DNA from: Paenibacillus arenilitoris
GTDB taxonomy: Bacteria > Bacillota > Bacilli > Paenibacillales > Paenibacillaceae
DNA: 64,000 nt
Direction: 5' to 3'
Assembly: GCF_014705655.1 (NCBI RefSeq)
Contig: NZ_JACXIY010000013.1
Coordinates: forward strand, 62,001-126,000
The notes beneath the pieces were generated by a model, which did not search any database, had not been told where the DNA came from, and saw only the letters and a program-made list of their open reading frames with translations. Shown piece after piece: positions 26,964-34,757 of the stretch. The first letter of the stretch is position 1; each line of letters opens with the position of its first letter. Made by a program: the position numbers and the translations under genes.

Positions 26964-28265
26964 ATGTTGCATTATAAAGGGCCGGCAAAGATCGTCATCT
27001 GTATGCTGCCGGTTATAGCGGTCGTCTGTACGCTGTTGTTGGACGGCTGGGCGGAGGGCGCTTCCGACCACGAGCATCTGCATGCGGCTGCGGAGATCGA
27101 GTGGGCTGCGCTATTGGATACGCTGAAGGGAATCGCCGCGTCCGGGGCGGTCATGCTCCTTGGCGGCATAGGCCTGTTTACCTCATTCATCTGGCCCGGG
27201 AGCGGAGCGGGCGAAGCGCCTGCCGGCGTCGTTAGGCTCGAGCGCTGGGCTGCGGCGGTCATGCTGATCACGATCATCCTGTCCGATACGACCGGTTCAT
27301 CGGCTCCCCTCAAGATGGGAGCCGCCGCCGTATGGCTGCTGTTCGCGCTGTACCAGCGCCCTCGTCCCCTGGCGGCAGGCGTCATTAAGGGAGCTTGCGC
27401 GCTTGCGCTGTTGGCGCTCTTTCACTTGGAAGGGGCCAATACGTCATTGTCCGCCGCAGCGGGCGCGTTCTCGGGCGTGCTGCTTGCAGTGTCCGCTTCG
27501 GTATGGCTTGGCGGCGGCCTATCATTGTACGTGGCGCTGCCTTCCCTCGAGGAGCAGGGCGAAACGATAAACCGGCTGTTCTCGCGATTTGCGAAGGCTT
27601 CCCGTCTTGCGCTGGGGGGAGCGGTCGTTTCGTCGATCGCGGATCTGGCGCTGCGATTATTCGCTGCTGCCGGACAAGCGGATCCATTAACCCGGGCGCT
27701 GCTTCCGCTGAAGCTGCTGTTTCTGGCGGGAATTGCCTGGCTCGCGTTCAGCGGCCTCAGGCGGTGGCGAAGCGGCGGAGACGATAGATGGGCCATCCGA
27801 TTATTTCGCTTCCGGCAGCGGCTGCGCTTTGCGTTAAGTCTTACGGCGATCGCCGTTGTGATCGCCGCGTGTACGCCTTCGCCTCTCGGCTCCGTCCTGC
27901 GCATCCCGCAAGAGCCGGTTTATTGGCATGTGATGGGAACCGAGGCGCACATGTCGCTACGGCTTAACCAGAACCGGGGGAACGAAGCCGGCCAGCGGAT
28001 TCGCCTGGACGTATGGCTGCCCGGCGGAATGGGAGAGCCGGCCATGGTCGAGGTTGCCTTGCAGCATGGCGACAGCCGGATTGCGGTACCCGTAGCCTTC
28101 AAGTCGGGCGGGCCGGATCCGTACGGATTCGAAGGGTTCGATAAATATTCTTACGAAGCCGCGGGCGTCTATATAAGCGAGCAAGGCGAATGGCGCATGA
28201 CGGTTGAAGTAACCGACGGGGAGCGGAACCGGCATTCGTACGAGAAGACGGAGGTTATCGAATAA
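26964..28265 (+). CDS. CopD-like membrane protein with C-terminal FixH/YtkA-like domain
   Basis: This 433-residue protein has a His-rich external segment near the N-terminus (DHEHLHAAAEIEW), then about seven hydrophobic spans arranged as in copper-resistance CopD/YcnJ proteins. From about residue 310 follows a soluble extracytoplasmic beta domain (YWHVMGTEAHMSLRLNQNRG ... 'EQGEWRMTVEVTDGE') of FixH/YtkA type. CopD proteins are linked to copper uptake across the membrane. With Sco, TlpA, NosL and NosDFY close by, copper supply to a cuproenzyme is the likely context. The ribosome site before 26964 is weak, so the start is uncertain. A convergent Sco gene follows across a shared hairpin. Confidence 0.75.
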   Translation: MLHYKGPAKIVICMLPVIAVVCTLLLDGWAEGASDHEHLHAAAEIEWAALLDTLKGIAASGAVMLLGGIGLFTSFIWPGSGAGEAPAGVVRLERWAAAVMLITIILSDTTGSSAPLKMGAAAVWLLFALYQRPRPLAAGVIKGACALALLALFHLEGANTSLSAAAGAFSGVLLAVSASVWLGGGLSLYVALPSLEEQGETINRLFSRFAKASRLALGGAVVSSIADLALRLFAAAGQADPLTRALLPLKLLFLAGIAWLAFSGLRRWRSGGDDRWAIRLFRFRQRLRFALSLTAIAVVIAACTPSPLGSVLRIPQEPVYWHVMGTEAHMSLRLNQNRGNEAGQRIRLDVWLPGGMGEPAMVEVALQHGDSRIAVPVAFKSGGPDPYGFEGFDKYSYEAAGVYISEQGEWRMTVEVTDGERNRHSYEKTEVIE

Positions 28266-28274
28266 ATGCAGGAC

Positions 28275-28302
28275 GGCAGCGCATGTTATGAATTGCGCTG
28301 CC
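28275..28302. terminator. Bidirectional terminator between convergent genes
   Basis: GGCAGCGCA (28275-28283) pairs perfectly with TGCGCTGCC (28294-28302). The hairpin lies 9 nt after the CopD-like gene and covers the stop codon of the minus-strand Sco gene. No long U-run is present on either side. Confidence 0.5.
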
Positions 28303-28756
28303 GCTCCTTGAGCAGGTCGTCAATTTCCTTCAAGATGATTTCATTGTCCATATCTTCGCCCATGCGATAAATATTGCGGACCCGCTGCTGTCGGTCGATG
28401 AGCAGCAAGGAGGTGACGGAATGAGCGAACAAGCCGTCTTCCAGCTTGGCAATGGACAGGTTGTAGCCGGAGGCCAGCTTGCCTACTTCCTCTTCCGTTC
28501 CTCTAAGCAGCGTCCAGCCGTTCTGATCGACTCCCATTCTGTCGGCGTACTGCCGAAGCACTTCCGGCGTATCGTTATCCGGATCGAAGCTGATCGATAC
28601 GAATTCGACGTCCTTGCCGAATACTCCCCGTTCGCGGAGCGAATCCTGCAGCAGCACCATATTGGCCGTAGTTGCCGGGCATATGTCCGGGCAGCGGGTG
28701 AAAATAAAAGAAACCACTTGGATAACGCTTCCTATTTTAGACGATACTCGTTCCAT
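28286..28756 (-). CDS. Sco1/SenC/PrrC-family copper chaperone, 5'-truncated
   Basis: The 156 residues contain the complete copper-binding core: FIFTRCPDICP with C22 and C26, the 'SISFDPDNDTPEVLRQYADRMG' segment and the conserved H112 in LFAHS. Sco proteins deliver copper to cytochrome oxidase CuA or related sites and normally have an N-terminal membrane anchor plus about 40-50 residues before the CxxxC. Here only 21 residues precede it and no signal or anchor exists. The first ATG, with no real ribosome site, lies 4 nt from a perfect 20-bp inverted repeat. I infer loss of the 5' end, so this is probably a non-functional remnant unless another start has been rebuilt. Confidence 0.75.
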   Translation of the reverse strand: MERVSSKIGSVIQVVSFIFTRCPDICPATTANMVLLQDSLRERGVFGKDVEFVSISFDPDNDTPEVLRQYADRMGVDQNGWTLLRGTEEEVGKLASGYNLSIAKLEDGLFAHSVTSLLLIDRQQRVRNIYRMGEDMDNEIILKEIDDLLKERQRNS

Positions 28757-28760
28757 CTAG

Positions 28761-28836
28761 CTATGACTCTTTGTAGCTATAGGGCGATGCGCGCCCGAGC
28801 GCATAAGGAATGATCAATAGCTACAAAGAGTCATAG
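28761..28836. repeat. 76-bp element with perfect 20-bp inverted repeats
   Basis: The arm at 28761-28780 (CTATGACTCTTTGTAGCTAT) is exactly complementary in reverse to 28817-28836. The 36-nt spacer holds a further small GC stem. It lies at the broken 5' end of the Sco gene. It could be a miniature mobile-element scar, a large operator or a terminator. No target-site duplication is obvious at the edges. Confidence 0.65.
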
Positions 28837-28851
28837 GATAGAACTTGCGGT

Positions 28852-28863
28852 ATTGTTACAATT
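28852..28863 (+). promoter_or_regulatory. Shared motif ATTGTTACAATT before the TlpA operon
   Basis: An odd-length palindrome (ATTGT-T-ACAAT) overlaps a possible -10 (TACAAT) 63 nt before the TlpA start. The same 12 bases recur at 31497-31508 before the nosD operon. No matching -35 is visible at either place, suggesting activator-dependent promoters. Confidence 0.4.
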
Positions 28864-28925
28864 AATAAGAAATGCTGGAGAAGTCCTTTTCCGGGAGGAA
28901 AGGGTTCGAAACGAGGTGTGTGCAA

Positions 28926-29450
28926 TTGAACAATCCTTTTCGTAAAATATGGTTTCAATCGCTGCTGTTAATCGTTCTGGCGGGAGCCGTTCTGTACGCT
29001 CTGTTTCAGCAGGAAGCCACGAAGGAGTCCGGCGCGATGCCCGGCGGCCGCGCTCCGTCGTTCGAGCTTGAGGATGTGCAGGGCGGCAAGCTCCGGCTTG
29101 CCGATTATGAAGGGAAGGGCCTTGCGCTTAACTTCTGGGCGTCCTGGTGCAATCCGTGCGTCAACGAGCTTCCGCTTCTCAACGAAGCCTACAAGCTGGC
29201 CGGCTTTGAAATGATCGCGATCAACGTCGGGGAAGACGCGGAGGCGGCGCAGAAGTTTGTCGACCGCTACGAGCTGGCGTTTCCGATCGCGCTGGACAAG
29301 GAGCAGCAGGTCAAGAAGCGGTACCGAGTCGTCGGTCTTCCGTTAACGGTGCTGATCGATCCGCAGGGGGCAGTGATAGAGAGGCATGAGGGAGAATTGA
29401 AGGATATGGCCGATATATTACGCTTGATGGAGCGATTGAAGGATGAATAA
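28926..29450 (+). CDS. TlpA/ResA-like membrane-anchored thiol-disulfide oxidoreductase
   Basis: This 174-residue protein has one N-terminal anchor (FQSLLLIVLAGAVLYALF) and an extracytoplasmic thioredoxin fold. The redox motif is WASWCNPC (C75, C78), and the cis-proline stretch is VVGLPLTVLIDPQG. Such proteins keep cysteines of cytochrome c or copper sites reduced on the outside of the membrane. TTG 28926 is chosen because GAGGTG lies 8 nt upstream, while the in-frame ATG at 28872 has none. It overlaps the next gene by 8 nt and opens an operon with the small membrane protein and the two-component system. Confidence 0.88.
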   Translation: MNNPFRKIWFQSLLLIVLAGAVLYALFQQEATKESGAMPGGRAPSFELEDVQGGKLRLADYEGKGLALNFWASWCNPCVNELPLLNEAYKLAGFEMIAINVGEDAEAAQKFVDRYELAFPIALDKEQQVKKRYRVVGLPLTVLIDPQGAVIERHEGELKDMADILRLMERLKDE

Positions 29451-29775
29451 TGCGAGCAAGCGCAAGATAGGGATTGCGAGCGGTCTCCTGATCGCGATGG
29501 TGCTGCTGCTGTTTGTCATTCCTTGGCCGTTCCGGCCACCGGCGGATACCCGCCTCATTCTGGACCATACGGAAGAAGTGTATATTGCTCCCCCATGCTT
29601 CGAGCAGGCGGGAGCAACCAACTATTTGACGGAGAGCACCTGGTCCAAAGCGAAGGCCAGCGGGTACAGACCGGAGTCGGCTTGCACCTCGGACAGGCTG
29701 AAGCCCGTTCCCGTCTCGTTGTGGAACTGGATCCGGGAGCGTACGGGAGTGCTTCCGTCCCCGTGGTCATGGTAG
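29443..29775 (+). CDS. Small membrane-anchored protein of the nos region, function unknown
   Basis: This 110-residue protein has one N-terminal transmembrane segment (IASGLLIAMVLLLFVIPWPF) followed by about 80 extracytoplasmic residues with two cysteines (APPCFEQ and SACTSD) and a Trp-rich C-terminus (LPSPWSW). The overlap with the TlpA gene (ATG at 29443) argues for coupled expression and a real gene. The two external cysteines next to a thioredoxin-like partner suggest a disulfide substrate or copper ligand pair; that is inference. I do not recognise a named domain. Confidence 0.65.
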   Translation: MNNASKRKIGIASGLLIAMVLLLFVIPWPFRPPADTRLILDHTEEVYIAPPCFEQAGATNYLTESTWSKAKASGYRPESACTSDRLKPVPVSLWNWIRERTGVLPSPWSW

Positions 29776-29879
29776 CCGCCGGAAGGGACGGAAGCAAGTC
29801 CGGCTTGCCGCAAGCGGCGGTCTTGTCCGCTTCCGTGTACGATGAACGCTATACGACTGCAAGAGAGGGGACCGCGAGA

Positions 29880-30704
29880 ATGACTTACAAGCAAATCAAA
29901 TGGCTCATCCTGACCATACCGACTTTGACGATCGGGGTATGGGAATATGTGCGGCATGAATTTCTGCTGCCCTATATATCCATGGAGCTCGGCAATTGGC
30001 TGGCTCCCGTATTTGTGCTGATTGTTTCCTTGTTGTTCCTGACCCAGCTGTTCACCATGATCGAACATAATCAGGAGGAGCTTAACCGGGCGAAGGCTCT
30101 GCATGCCGTATTGGAGGAGCGGGAGAAGATCGCGCGCGAGCTTCATGACGGCATTGCCCAGTCGCTGTTCTTTCTTAACGCCCAATTGACGAACCTGGAG
30201 AAGAACAAGTCGTCGGACGGCGGGGCGCTGCAGAAGCTGAAAGAAAGCGTGCATCGCACCAATGACTACGTAAGACAGGCCATCGCGAGTTTGCGGCATG
30301 CCGCAGACGCCGGCTCGATCCCGTGGCTGCAAAGCGTCGACAGTCTGATCGCGGAGCTGCGTCACGAGACGAGGATGAATTTCGAGACGACATGGTCCAT
30401 TCCCGAAGCGGCGCTGTCGTCCAAGGAAAAGGTGGAATTGCTGGCGATTATCCGGGAAGCGCTGCTTAATATTCATAAACATGCGGATGCGGAGCATGTT
30501 CGACTGGAGACGATGACGGCCGGGAGCGGATGGACATGCCGGATCGTCGATGACGGCAAAGGCTTTAATCCCGAAGAGGTGTCGGACGGCAGACGCTACG
30601 GGCTGAAGATGATGCAGGATCGCGCCCGAATGATGTCCTGGCGGTTCGATATTTCCCGGACGGGCGGAGAGACGATAGTCGAGGTTCGGAAAGGAGAGAG
30701 CTGA
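29880..30704 (+). CDS. NarX/DegS-type sensor histidine kinase
   Basis: This 274-residue kinase has two short membrane spans near the N-terminus (IKWLILTIPTLTIGVW and WLAPVFVLIVSLLFLTQLF) with almost no external loop. A short coiled stretch and a HisKA_3 dimerisation domain with H89 in EREKIARELHDGIAQ follow. The HATPase has REALLNIHKHADA and DDGKGF, and ends 'GGETIVEVRKGES'. The ATG at 29880 follows AGAGGGGACC. The very small sensor part suggests detection within the membrane or by a partner protein rather than a large external ligand. The response regulator starts 2 nt after its stop. Confidence 0.9.
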   Translation: MTYKQIKWLILTIPTLTIGVWEYVRHEFLLPYISMELGNWLAPVFVLIVSLLFLTQLFTMIEHNQEELNRAKALHAVLEEREKIARELHDGIAQSLFFLNAQLTNLEKNKSSDGGALQKLKESVHRTNDYVRQAIASLRHAADAGSIPWLQSVDSLIAELRHETRMNFETTWSIPEAALSSKEKVELLAIIREALLNIHKHADAEHVRLETMTAGSGWTCRIVDDGKGFNPEEVSDGRRYGLKMMQDRARMMSWRFDISRTGGETIVEVRKGES

Positions 30705-30705
30705 C

Positions 30706-31353
30706 ATGAACGTATTTCGGGTACTGATCATCGATGACAGTGAAATGGCGAGAGAGGGAATGCGCCTCATCCTGGAGGGAGATCCCGCATTTGAAGTTAT
30801 AGGGGAAGGAAGCAGCGGCGAGGAGGCGCTCGCGCTCAGCGAGAAATGGATGCCCGATCTGGTGCTCATGGACATTCAAATGCCGGGCATAGGCGGGCTG
30901 GAAGCGACCAAGCGGCTGAAGGAGAAATACCCGTATTTGAAGGTGGTCATGGTAACGGTATCGGACGATATCGCCCATTTGTTCGATGCGCTCAAGAAGG
31001 GCGCGCAGGGCTATTTGTTGAAAAATTTGAATCCGGAAGCCTGGATTGAATATTTAAAGGCGATCGCGGTCGATGAAGCGCCGATGTCGCGCGAGCTGGC
31101 GTTCCGCATTCTGAAGGAGCTGTCTCCGGTAGGGGCGGGAGAATCGCAGAACAGCCCGCTGACGGGGCGCGAAAAGGAAATATTAGGGCTTGTTGCCAAA
31201 GGGTTGAGCAACAAGGACATTTCCTCGACACTGGACATTTCCGAGCATACGGTCAAAAATCACTTGAAAAATATTTTGCAGAAGCTTCATTTGGAGAACC
31301 GGGTTCAACTCGCGCGATACGCCTACGAGCAGGGCTGGATGGGCCGGCGATAA
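30706..31353 (+). CDS. NarL/LuxR-type response regulator
   Basis: This 215-residue protein has a receiver domain with DDSEMAR and phosphoacceptor D56 in LVLMDIQMPG, then a LuxR-type helix-turn-helix at about 148-212 (LTGREKEILGLVAKGLSNKDI, EHTVKNHLKNILQKL). It is the cognate partner of the preceding kinase. As the only regulator in the copper/nos block it is the best candidate to control the two transcripts that share the ATTGTTACAATT motif. Confidence 0.92.
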   Translation: MNVFRVLIIDDSEMAREGMRLILEGDPAFEVIGEGSSGEEALALSEKWMPDLVLMDIQMPGIGGLEATKRLKEKYPYLKVVMVTVSDDIAHLFDALKKGAQGYLLKNLNPEAWIEYLKAIAVDEAPMSRELAFRILKELSPVGAGESQNSPLTGREKEILGLVAKGLSNKDISSTLDISEHTVKNHLKNILQKLHLENRVQLARYAYEQGWMGRR

Positions 31354-31496
31354 GCGCTGTGCGCGAAGGCGGGATATGATCGGTATGATTACGCTTGCGG
31401 ATTTGGCGGAAAAAGAATATTTCGGATAGAAGTCACAAAGCTGTCGATGTTGACGGGGACAATGACTCGAAAGAGCCATACAAGAAAGCAACGGGC

Positions 31497-31508
31497 ATTG
31501 TTACAATT
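31497..31508 (+). promoter_or_regulatory. Second copy of motif ATTGTTACAATT, before the nosD operon
   Basis: Identical in 12 bases to 28852-28863 and again contains TACAAT, 40 nt before the FixH-like start. The surrounding 194-nt gap (31354-31547) holds nothing else recognisable. Confidence 0.4.
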
Positions 31509-31547
31509 TGAGTGGCTGCAATTATTGACAGGCGGGGCGGTGAGGAA

Positions 31548-31943
31548 ATGAGAACCATTCGGTTAGGGCACGGCGCGAGCAAAGCGCTGATGGCGATAAT
31601 GGCGGTTATAACCGTCTTCGGCGTACTGACGGCATGCTCCGCAGAGCCGCCTATAGATCCGGAATTGGTGGAGATGACGCTTTCGACCGAGCCGGAGACG
31701 GTAACGGCAGGCACTCCGGCCAAACTGCAGGCAACCTTCTCCGGAGTAGAGTTAAGCGATGACGCCCAGGTCACGTTCGATTTCCGGGTCGGAGACGAGC
31801 CGAAGCTGGTGGACGCCGTCCGTTCCGGGGAGGGGTTCGATGCCGACTTCACCTTCCCGGATAAGGGCATTCAGACGGTATATGTGCATTTGTACGAGGG
31901 AGATCTCCATCTTACGAAGAAAAAATGGGTGGAAGTGAAATGA
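31548..31943 (+). CDS. FixH/YtkA-like lipoprotein
   Basis: This 131-residue lipoprotein has a signal peptide with lipobox LTAC, then one Ig-like beta domain of the YtkA/FixH kind: MTLSTEPETVTAGTPAKLQ ... VTFDFRVGDEP ... KGIQTVYVHLYEGD. Such domains accompany copper-handling and oxidase-assembly genes. The ATG at 31548 follows GGTGAGGA and removes 12 residues from the longest frame. Its stop overlaps the nosD start (ATGA), so it is the first gene of the nosDLYF operon. Confidence 0.8.
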   Translation: MRTIRLGHGASKALMAIMAVITVFGVLTACSAEPPIDPELVEMTLSTEPETVTAGTPAKLQATFSGVELSDDAQVTFDFRVGDEPKLVDAVRSGEGFDADFTFPDKGIQTVYVHLYEGDLHLTKKKWVEVK

Positions 31944-33349
31944 CGGCTTTGCGCTTCGGACGGGCGCTTGTAACGGCGCTTGGGGGATGTTTAATCGCAT
32001 TCGCTTTGACGGGGATCCAAGAGGCGGCGGCATCGTCGCCAAGCGGCGTCAAGACGGCCGCCATAAGCGATGCCGAACTGGCGGCTGCTCCTGTAGTCGC
32101 GGAGGCTGCCGGCGCCGATCTGCAAAACGCCGTGAACGAGGCGAAGCCCGGAGACACGATCGTGCTGCCGCCGGGCACTTACCGGGGGCCGATTGTCATC
32201 GCCAAGCCTGTAACGCTTCAGGCACAGCGGGAAGGGGAAGCGGTGCTGCTGAACGAAGGCGGGGAAAGCGCGCTGCGAATCGAGGCCGACGGCGTTGCAA
32301 TCGTTGGCCTGCATATTCGCGACGAAGCGTACAAGGAGCGTCCGTCCGTTCTCGTTGCGGGCGATCGGGCCAGGCTTGAAGCGCTGCGAATCGAGACGGG
32401 CGCGGACGGCATAGCCGCCCGGGATGCAAACGACGGGATCGTGACGCGTACGGTGATCGACTGGGCGCCGGACGGCGTGCCCATGGCGGACAAAGGCAAC
32501 GGCATCGATTTGTATAATGCGCATCGGTGGCAGATCGCCGATAACGCCATTGAGGATGTGCATGACGGCATTTACATGGAAAGCAGCGACGACGCGGTTG
32601 TGTCCGGCAACCGGATCGAAGGCTCCCGTTACGGCGTTCATTGCATGTATACGGCGGGAACGGTTATCCGGGACAACGAGGGGAACCGGAACGTGACCGG
32701 CGCGATGGTCATGACTGCGCGCGAGGTGGAGGTCACCCGCAATATTTTCACCAAGCAGAACGAGAATGTCCACTCCCAGGGCATTCTTCTCTACGACGCC
32801 CATCAGTCGCTCTTCGCGGATAATACCGTCGAGGGGAACCGGGTGGGCCTGTATGTGGAGCTGTCGACGGGCAATCGGCTTGAGCGCAATCGGGTGGCTT
32901 ACAATTTTGTCGGCATTCAATTGATTGACGCGTCCATGAACGACGTTTCGGGCAACCGGTTCCAGGGCAATGTGGCGGATGCCCAGGCGCGCGGCAGCCA
33001 GGATAATGAAATTGCCGGCAATTATTGGGACAGCTTCCGCGGCATCGACGCGGACGGGGATGGCCGCAGCGATCTGGCCTATGCGATCAATCCTTTTTTT
33101 CAGGGGCTGACGAAGAAGCGGCCGGCGTTCCAGCTGTTCTTCCAATCGCCGGGAATGGTGTTTCTGGAGGGGCTTTATCAATCGGAGCGCGCCCTGTGGG
33201 CGACGGACCGTTCGCCGCTTATGGCGCCGCCCGGCAGCGGGGCGAACGAAGAGCGCACAGCGGGCACGGCTGCGACGGGAGCCGTCGGCGCGGCATTGCT
33301 TGCCTGCTCGTGCGCGATATTTTACAGGATGAGGAGACGAAGGATATGA
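31940..33349 (+). CDS. nosD: NosD-like periplasmic/extracytoplasmic copper-site maturation protein
   Basis: This 469-residue protein has a signal peptide and a right-handed parallel beta-helix of repeated NosD/CASH turns: 'GNGIDLYNAHRWQIADNAI', 'DGIYMESSDDAVVSGNRIEGSRYGVHCMYT', 'SQGILLYDAH', 'GLYVELSTGN', 'FVGIQLIDAS'. 'GNYWDSFRGIDADGDGRSD' follows, and a C-terminal membrane anchor (AVGAALLACSCAIFY) precedes an Arg-rich tail. NosD works with NosF and NosY in building the copper-sulfur centre of nitrous oxide reductase. The signal peptide and NosD-specific C-terminal signature make this stronger than a generic beta-helix call. Confidence 0.9.
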   Translation: MTALRFGRALVTALGGCLIAFALTGIQEAAASSPSGVKTAAISDAELAAAPVVAEAAGADLQNAVNEAKPGDTIVLPPGTYRGPIVIAKPVTLQAQREGEAVLLNEGGESALRIEADGVAIVGLHIRDEAYKERPSVLVAGDRARLEALRIETGADGIAARDANDGIVTRTVIDWAPDGVPMADKGNGIDLYNAHRWQIADNAIEDVHDGIYMESSDDAVVSGNRIEGSRYGVHCMYTAGTVIRDNEGNRNVTGAMVMTAREVEVTRNIFTKQNENVHSQGILLYDAHQSLFADNTVEGNRVGLYVELSTGNRLERNRVAYNFVGIQLIDASMNDVSGNRFQGNVADAQARGSQDNEIAGNYWDSFRGIDADGDGRSDLAYAINPFFQGLTKKRPAFQLFFQSPGMVFLEGLYQSERALWATDRSPLMAPPGSGANEERTAGTAATGAVGAALLACSCAIFYRMRRRRI

Positions 33350-33939
33350 AGAAAAGGACGGGGCTCTTGGCGCTGCTGCTGACGCTGGCGCTGACGCTGG
33401 CGGCATGCGGCGGAGAGAAGTACGAAGCGCAGGCTATTAATGAAGCGACGGATGTATGCGTCATTTGCAAGATGGCGGTCAAGGACGATCAATATGCAAC
33501 CCAGATCGTGACCAAGGACGGGCAGTCGCTCAAATTTGACGACATCGGCTGCTTGAATACGTGGAAGACGGAGAACGGCACGGATACGATCGGCGCCGCG
33601 TTCGTCCGCGATTATAACAGCAAGCAGTGGCTGCGCTACGAGAAAGCTTATTACGTGTACGATTCTTCTATCCAGACGCCGATGGCGTACGGCATCGTTT
33701 CGTTCGAGAAGGAAGAGGACGCGCAGTCGTTCATCGACGAGCAAGGCGCAGGAAAGCTGATGACCGCCGATGATCTGGCCAATCATTCCTGGGAGGTCAA
33801 CCGGGATATGATGAATATGGACGGACACGGCCATTCGGACTCGTCCGGGGATGCCGGAATGGACGGTCATATGTCGGATGGGGAGAACGGGCATTCCGCG
33901 GAAGAAGAGGGGCATGACGACGGAGGCCAAGCCTCGTGA
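33346..33939 (+). CDS. nosL: NosL-like copper chaperone lipoprotein with His-rich tail
   Basis: This 197-residue protein has lipobox LAAC at the end of its signal peptide, then the NosL core with DVCVICKMAVKDDQYATQI (Cys and Met copper ligands), 'LKFDDIGCLNTW', and 'WLRYEKAYYVYDSSIQTPMAYGI'. After about residue 155 comes a C-terminal extension rich in His, Met, Asp and Gly (repeats like MDGHGHSDS, DGHMSD, GHSAEEEGHDD), about 40 residues long, which ordinary NosL proteins do not need. NosL binds Cu(I) and supplies nitrous oxide reductase. The ATG at 33346 overlaps the nosD stop (ATGA). Confidence 0.9.
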   Translation: MKKRTGLLALLLTLALTLAACGGEKYEAQAINEATDVCVICKMAVKDDQYATQIVTKDGQSLKFDDIGCLNTWKTENGTDTIGAAFVRDYNSKQWLRYEKAYYVYDSSIQTPMAYGIVSFEKEEDAQSFIDEQGAGKLMTADDLANHSWEVNRDMMNMDGHGHSDSSGDAGMDGHMSDGENGHSAEEEGHDDGGQAS

Positions 33940-34757
33940 GCGAGATGATCCACGTAGCGTCAAGGGAAATAAAAATCGGTTTTCGCAATCCATGGGCCTA
34001 TTCCTTTATGGCCCTTTTTGCACTCTTCATGTTCAGCCTGCTGCTGATCAACGCGCAAGGGTATGTGAAGGGCTATTCGGGAAGCAGCGGAACGATGCTG
34101 AATTTGGCGCTCTATCTGCTCCCGCTTATGGCGCTGATGCTGGGCTCCTTCTCTCTCACGGGGGAGAAGGAGGAGGGCAACTGGGAGCTGCTGTCGACGT
34201 ATCCGCTCGGCACCTGGCCTTATTTGGCCGGCAAATACATCGGTCTCGCGGTCGTCCTGTTGACGATTGTGGCCATGGGATTTGGCCTCTCCGGCGCGGC
34301 GGGCTGGCTGCTCGGCAGCGGTTTTGATTTCTCTACCTATATCACGCTGCTGTTGTTCTCCGCATGCCTGTCCATGTTTTTTCTGAGCGTGGCGATGCTG
34401 GCGGGCACGCTCGCCCGCAATCGCTGGCAGGCGCTTACGATTGTCGTGGGGATCTGGTTCTTCTTGATTATTGCCTGGCCTTCCCTGCTCATCGCCGCGC
34501 TTGGCATGCTGCCTTATTTATGGATCAAGCCCGCCGTGATCGGAATGACGTCCCTGAATCCTGCGGAATTGACCCGATTGTTCACGGTGGTAAAGCTGGG
34601 AGGCGGCTCTACGCTTGGTCCGGAGTATTACAAGTGGATGGTCTGGATCGAATCGCCTTGGGGCACGCCCGTATTTGCCGGCGCCGCCCTACTGTGGATC
34701 GGAGCCGCCTTGACGGTCGCCTATCTCATCTGGGAGAGGAGGAGAGGACGTGGCTGA
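33936..34757 (+). CDS. nosY: NosY-like ABC transporter permease
   Basis: This 273-residue protein has six hydrophobic spans in ABC-2 arrangement: AYSFMALFALFMFSLLLI, ALYLLPLMALMLGSF, then 'GEKEEGNWELLSTYPLGTWPYLAGKY'. That loop is the NosY/ABC-2 signature. The GTG start at 33936 overlaps the nosL stop, and it overlaps nosF by 8 nt. It forms the membrane part of the NosDFY complex that delivers sulfur and copper components across the membrane. Confidence 0.88.
   Translation: MSEMIHVASREIKIGFRNPWAYSFMALFALFMFSLLLINAQGYVKGYSGSSGTMLNLALYLLPLMALMLGSFSLTGEKEEGNWELLSTYPLGTWPYLAGKYIGLAVVLLTIVAMGFGLSGAAGWLLGSGFDFSTYITLLLFSACLSMFFLSVAMLAGTLARNRWQALTIVVGIWFFLIIAWPSLLIAALGMLPYLWIKPAVIGMTSLNPAELTRLFTVVKLGGGSTLGPEYYKWMVWIESPWGTPVFAGAALLWIGAALTVAYLIWERRRGRG

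Noticed and set aside
26670..27083. 137-codon minus-strand frame before the CopD-like gene
   Set aside because: It overlaps the start of the CopD-like gene, has no motif and no ribosome site.
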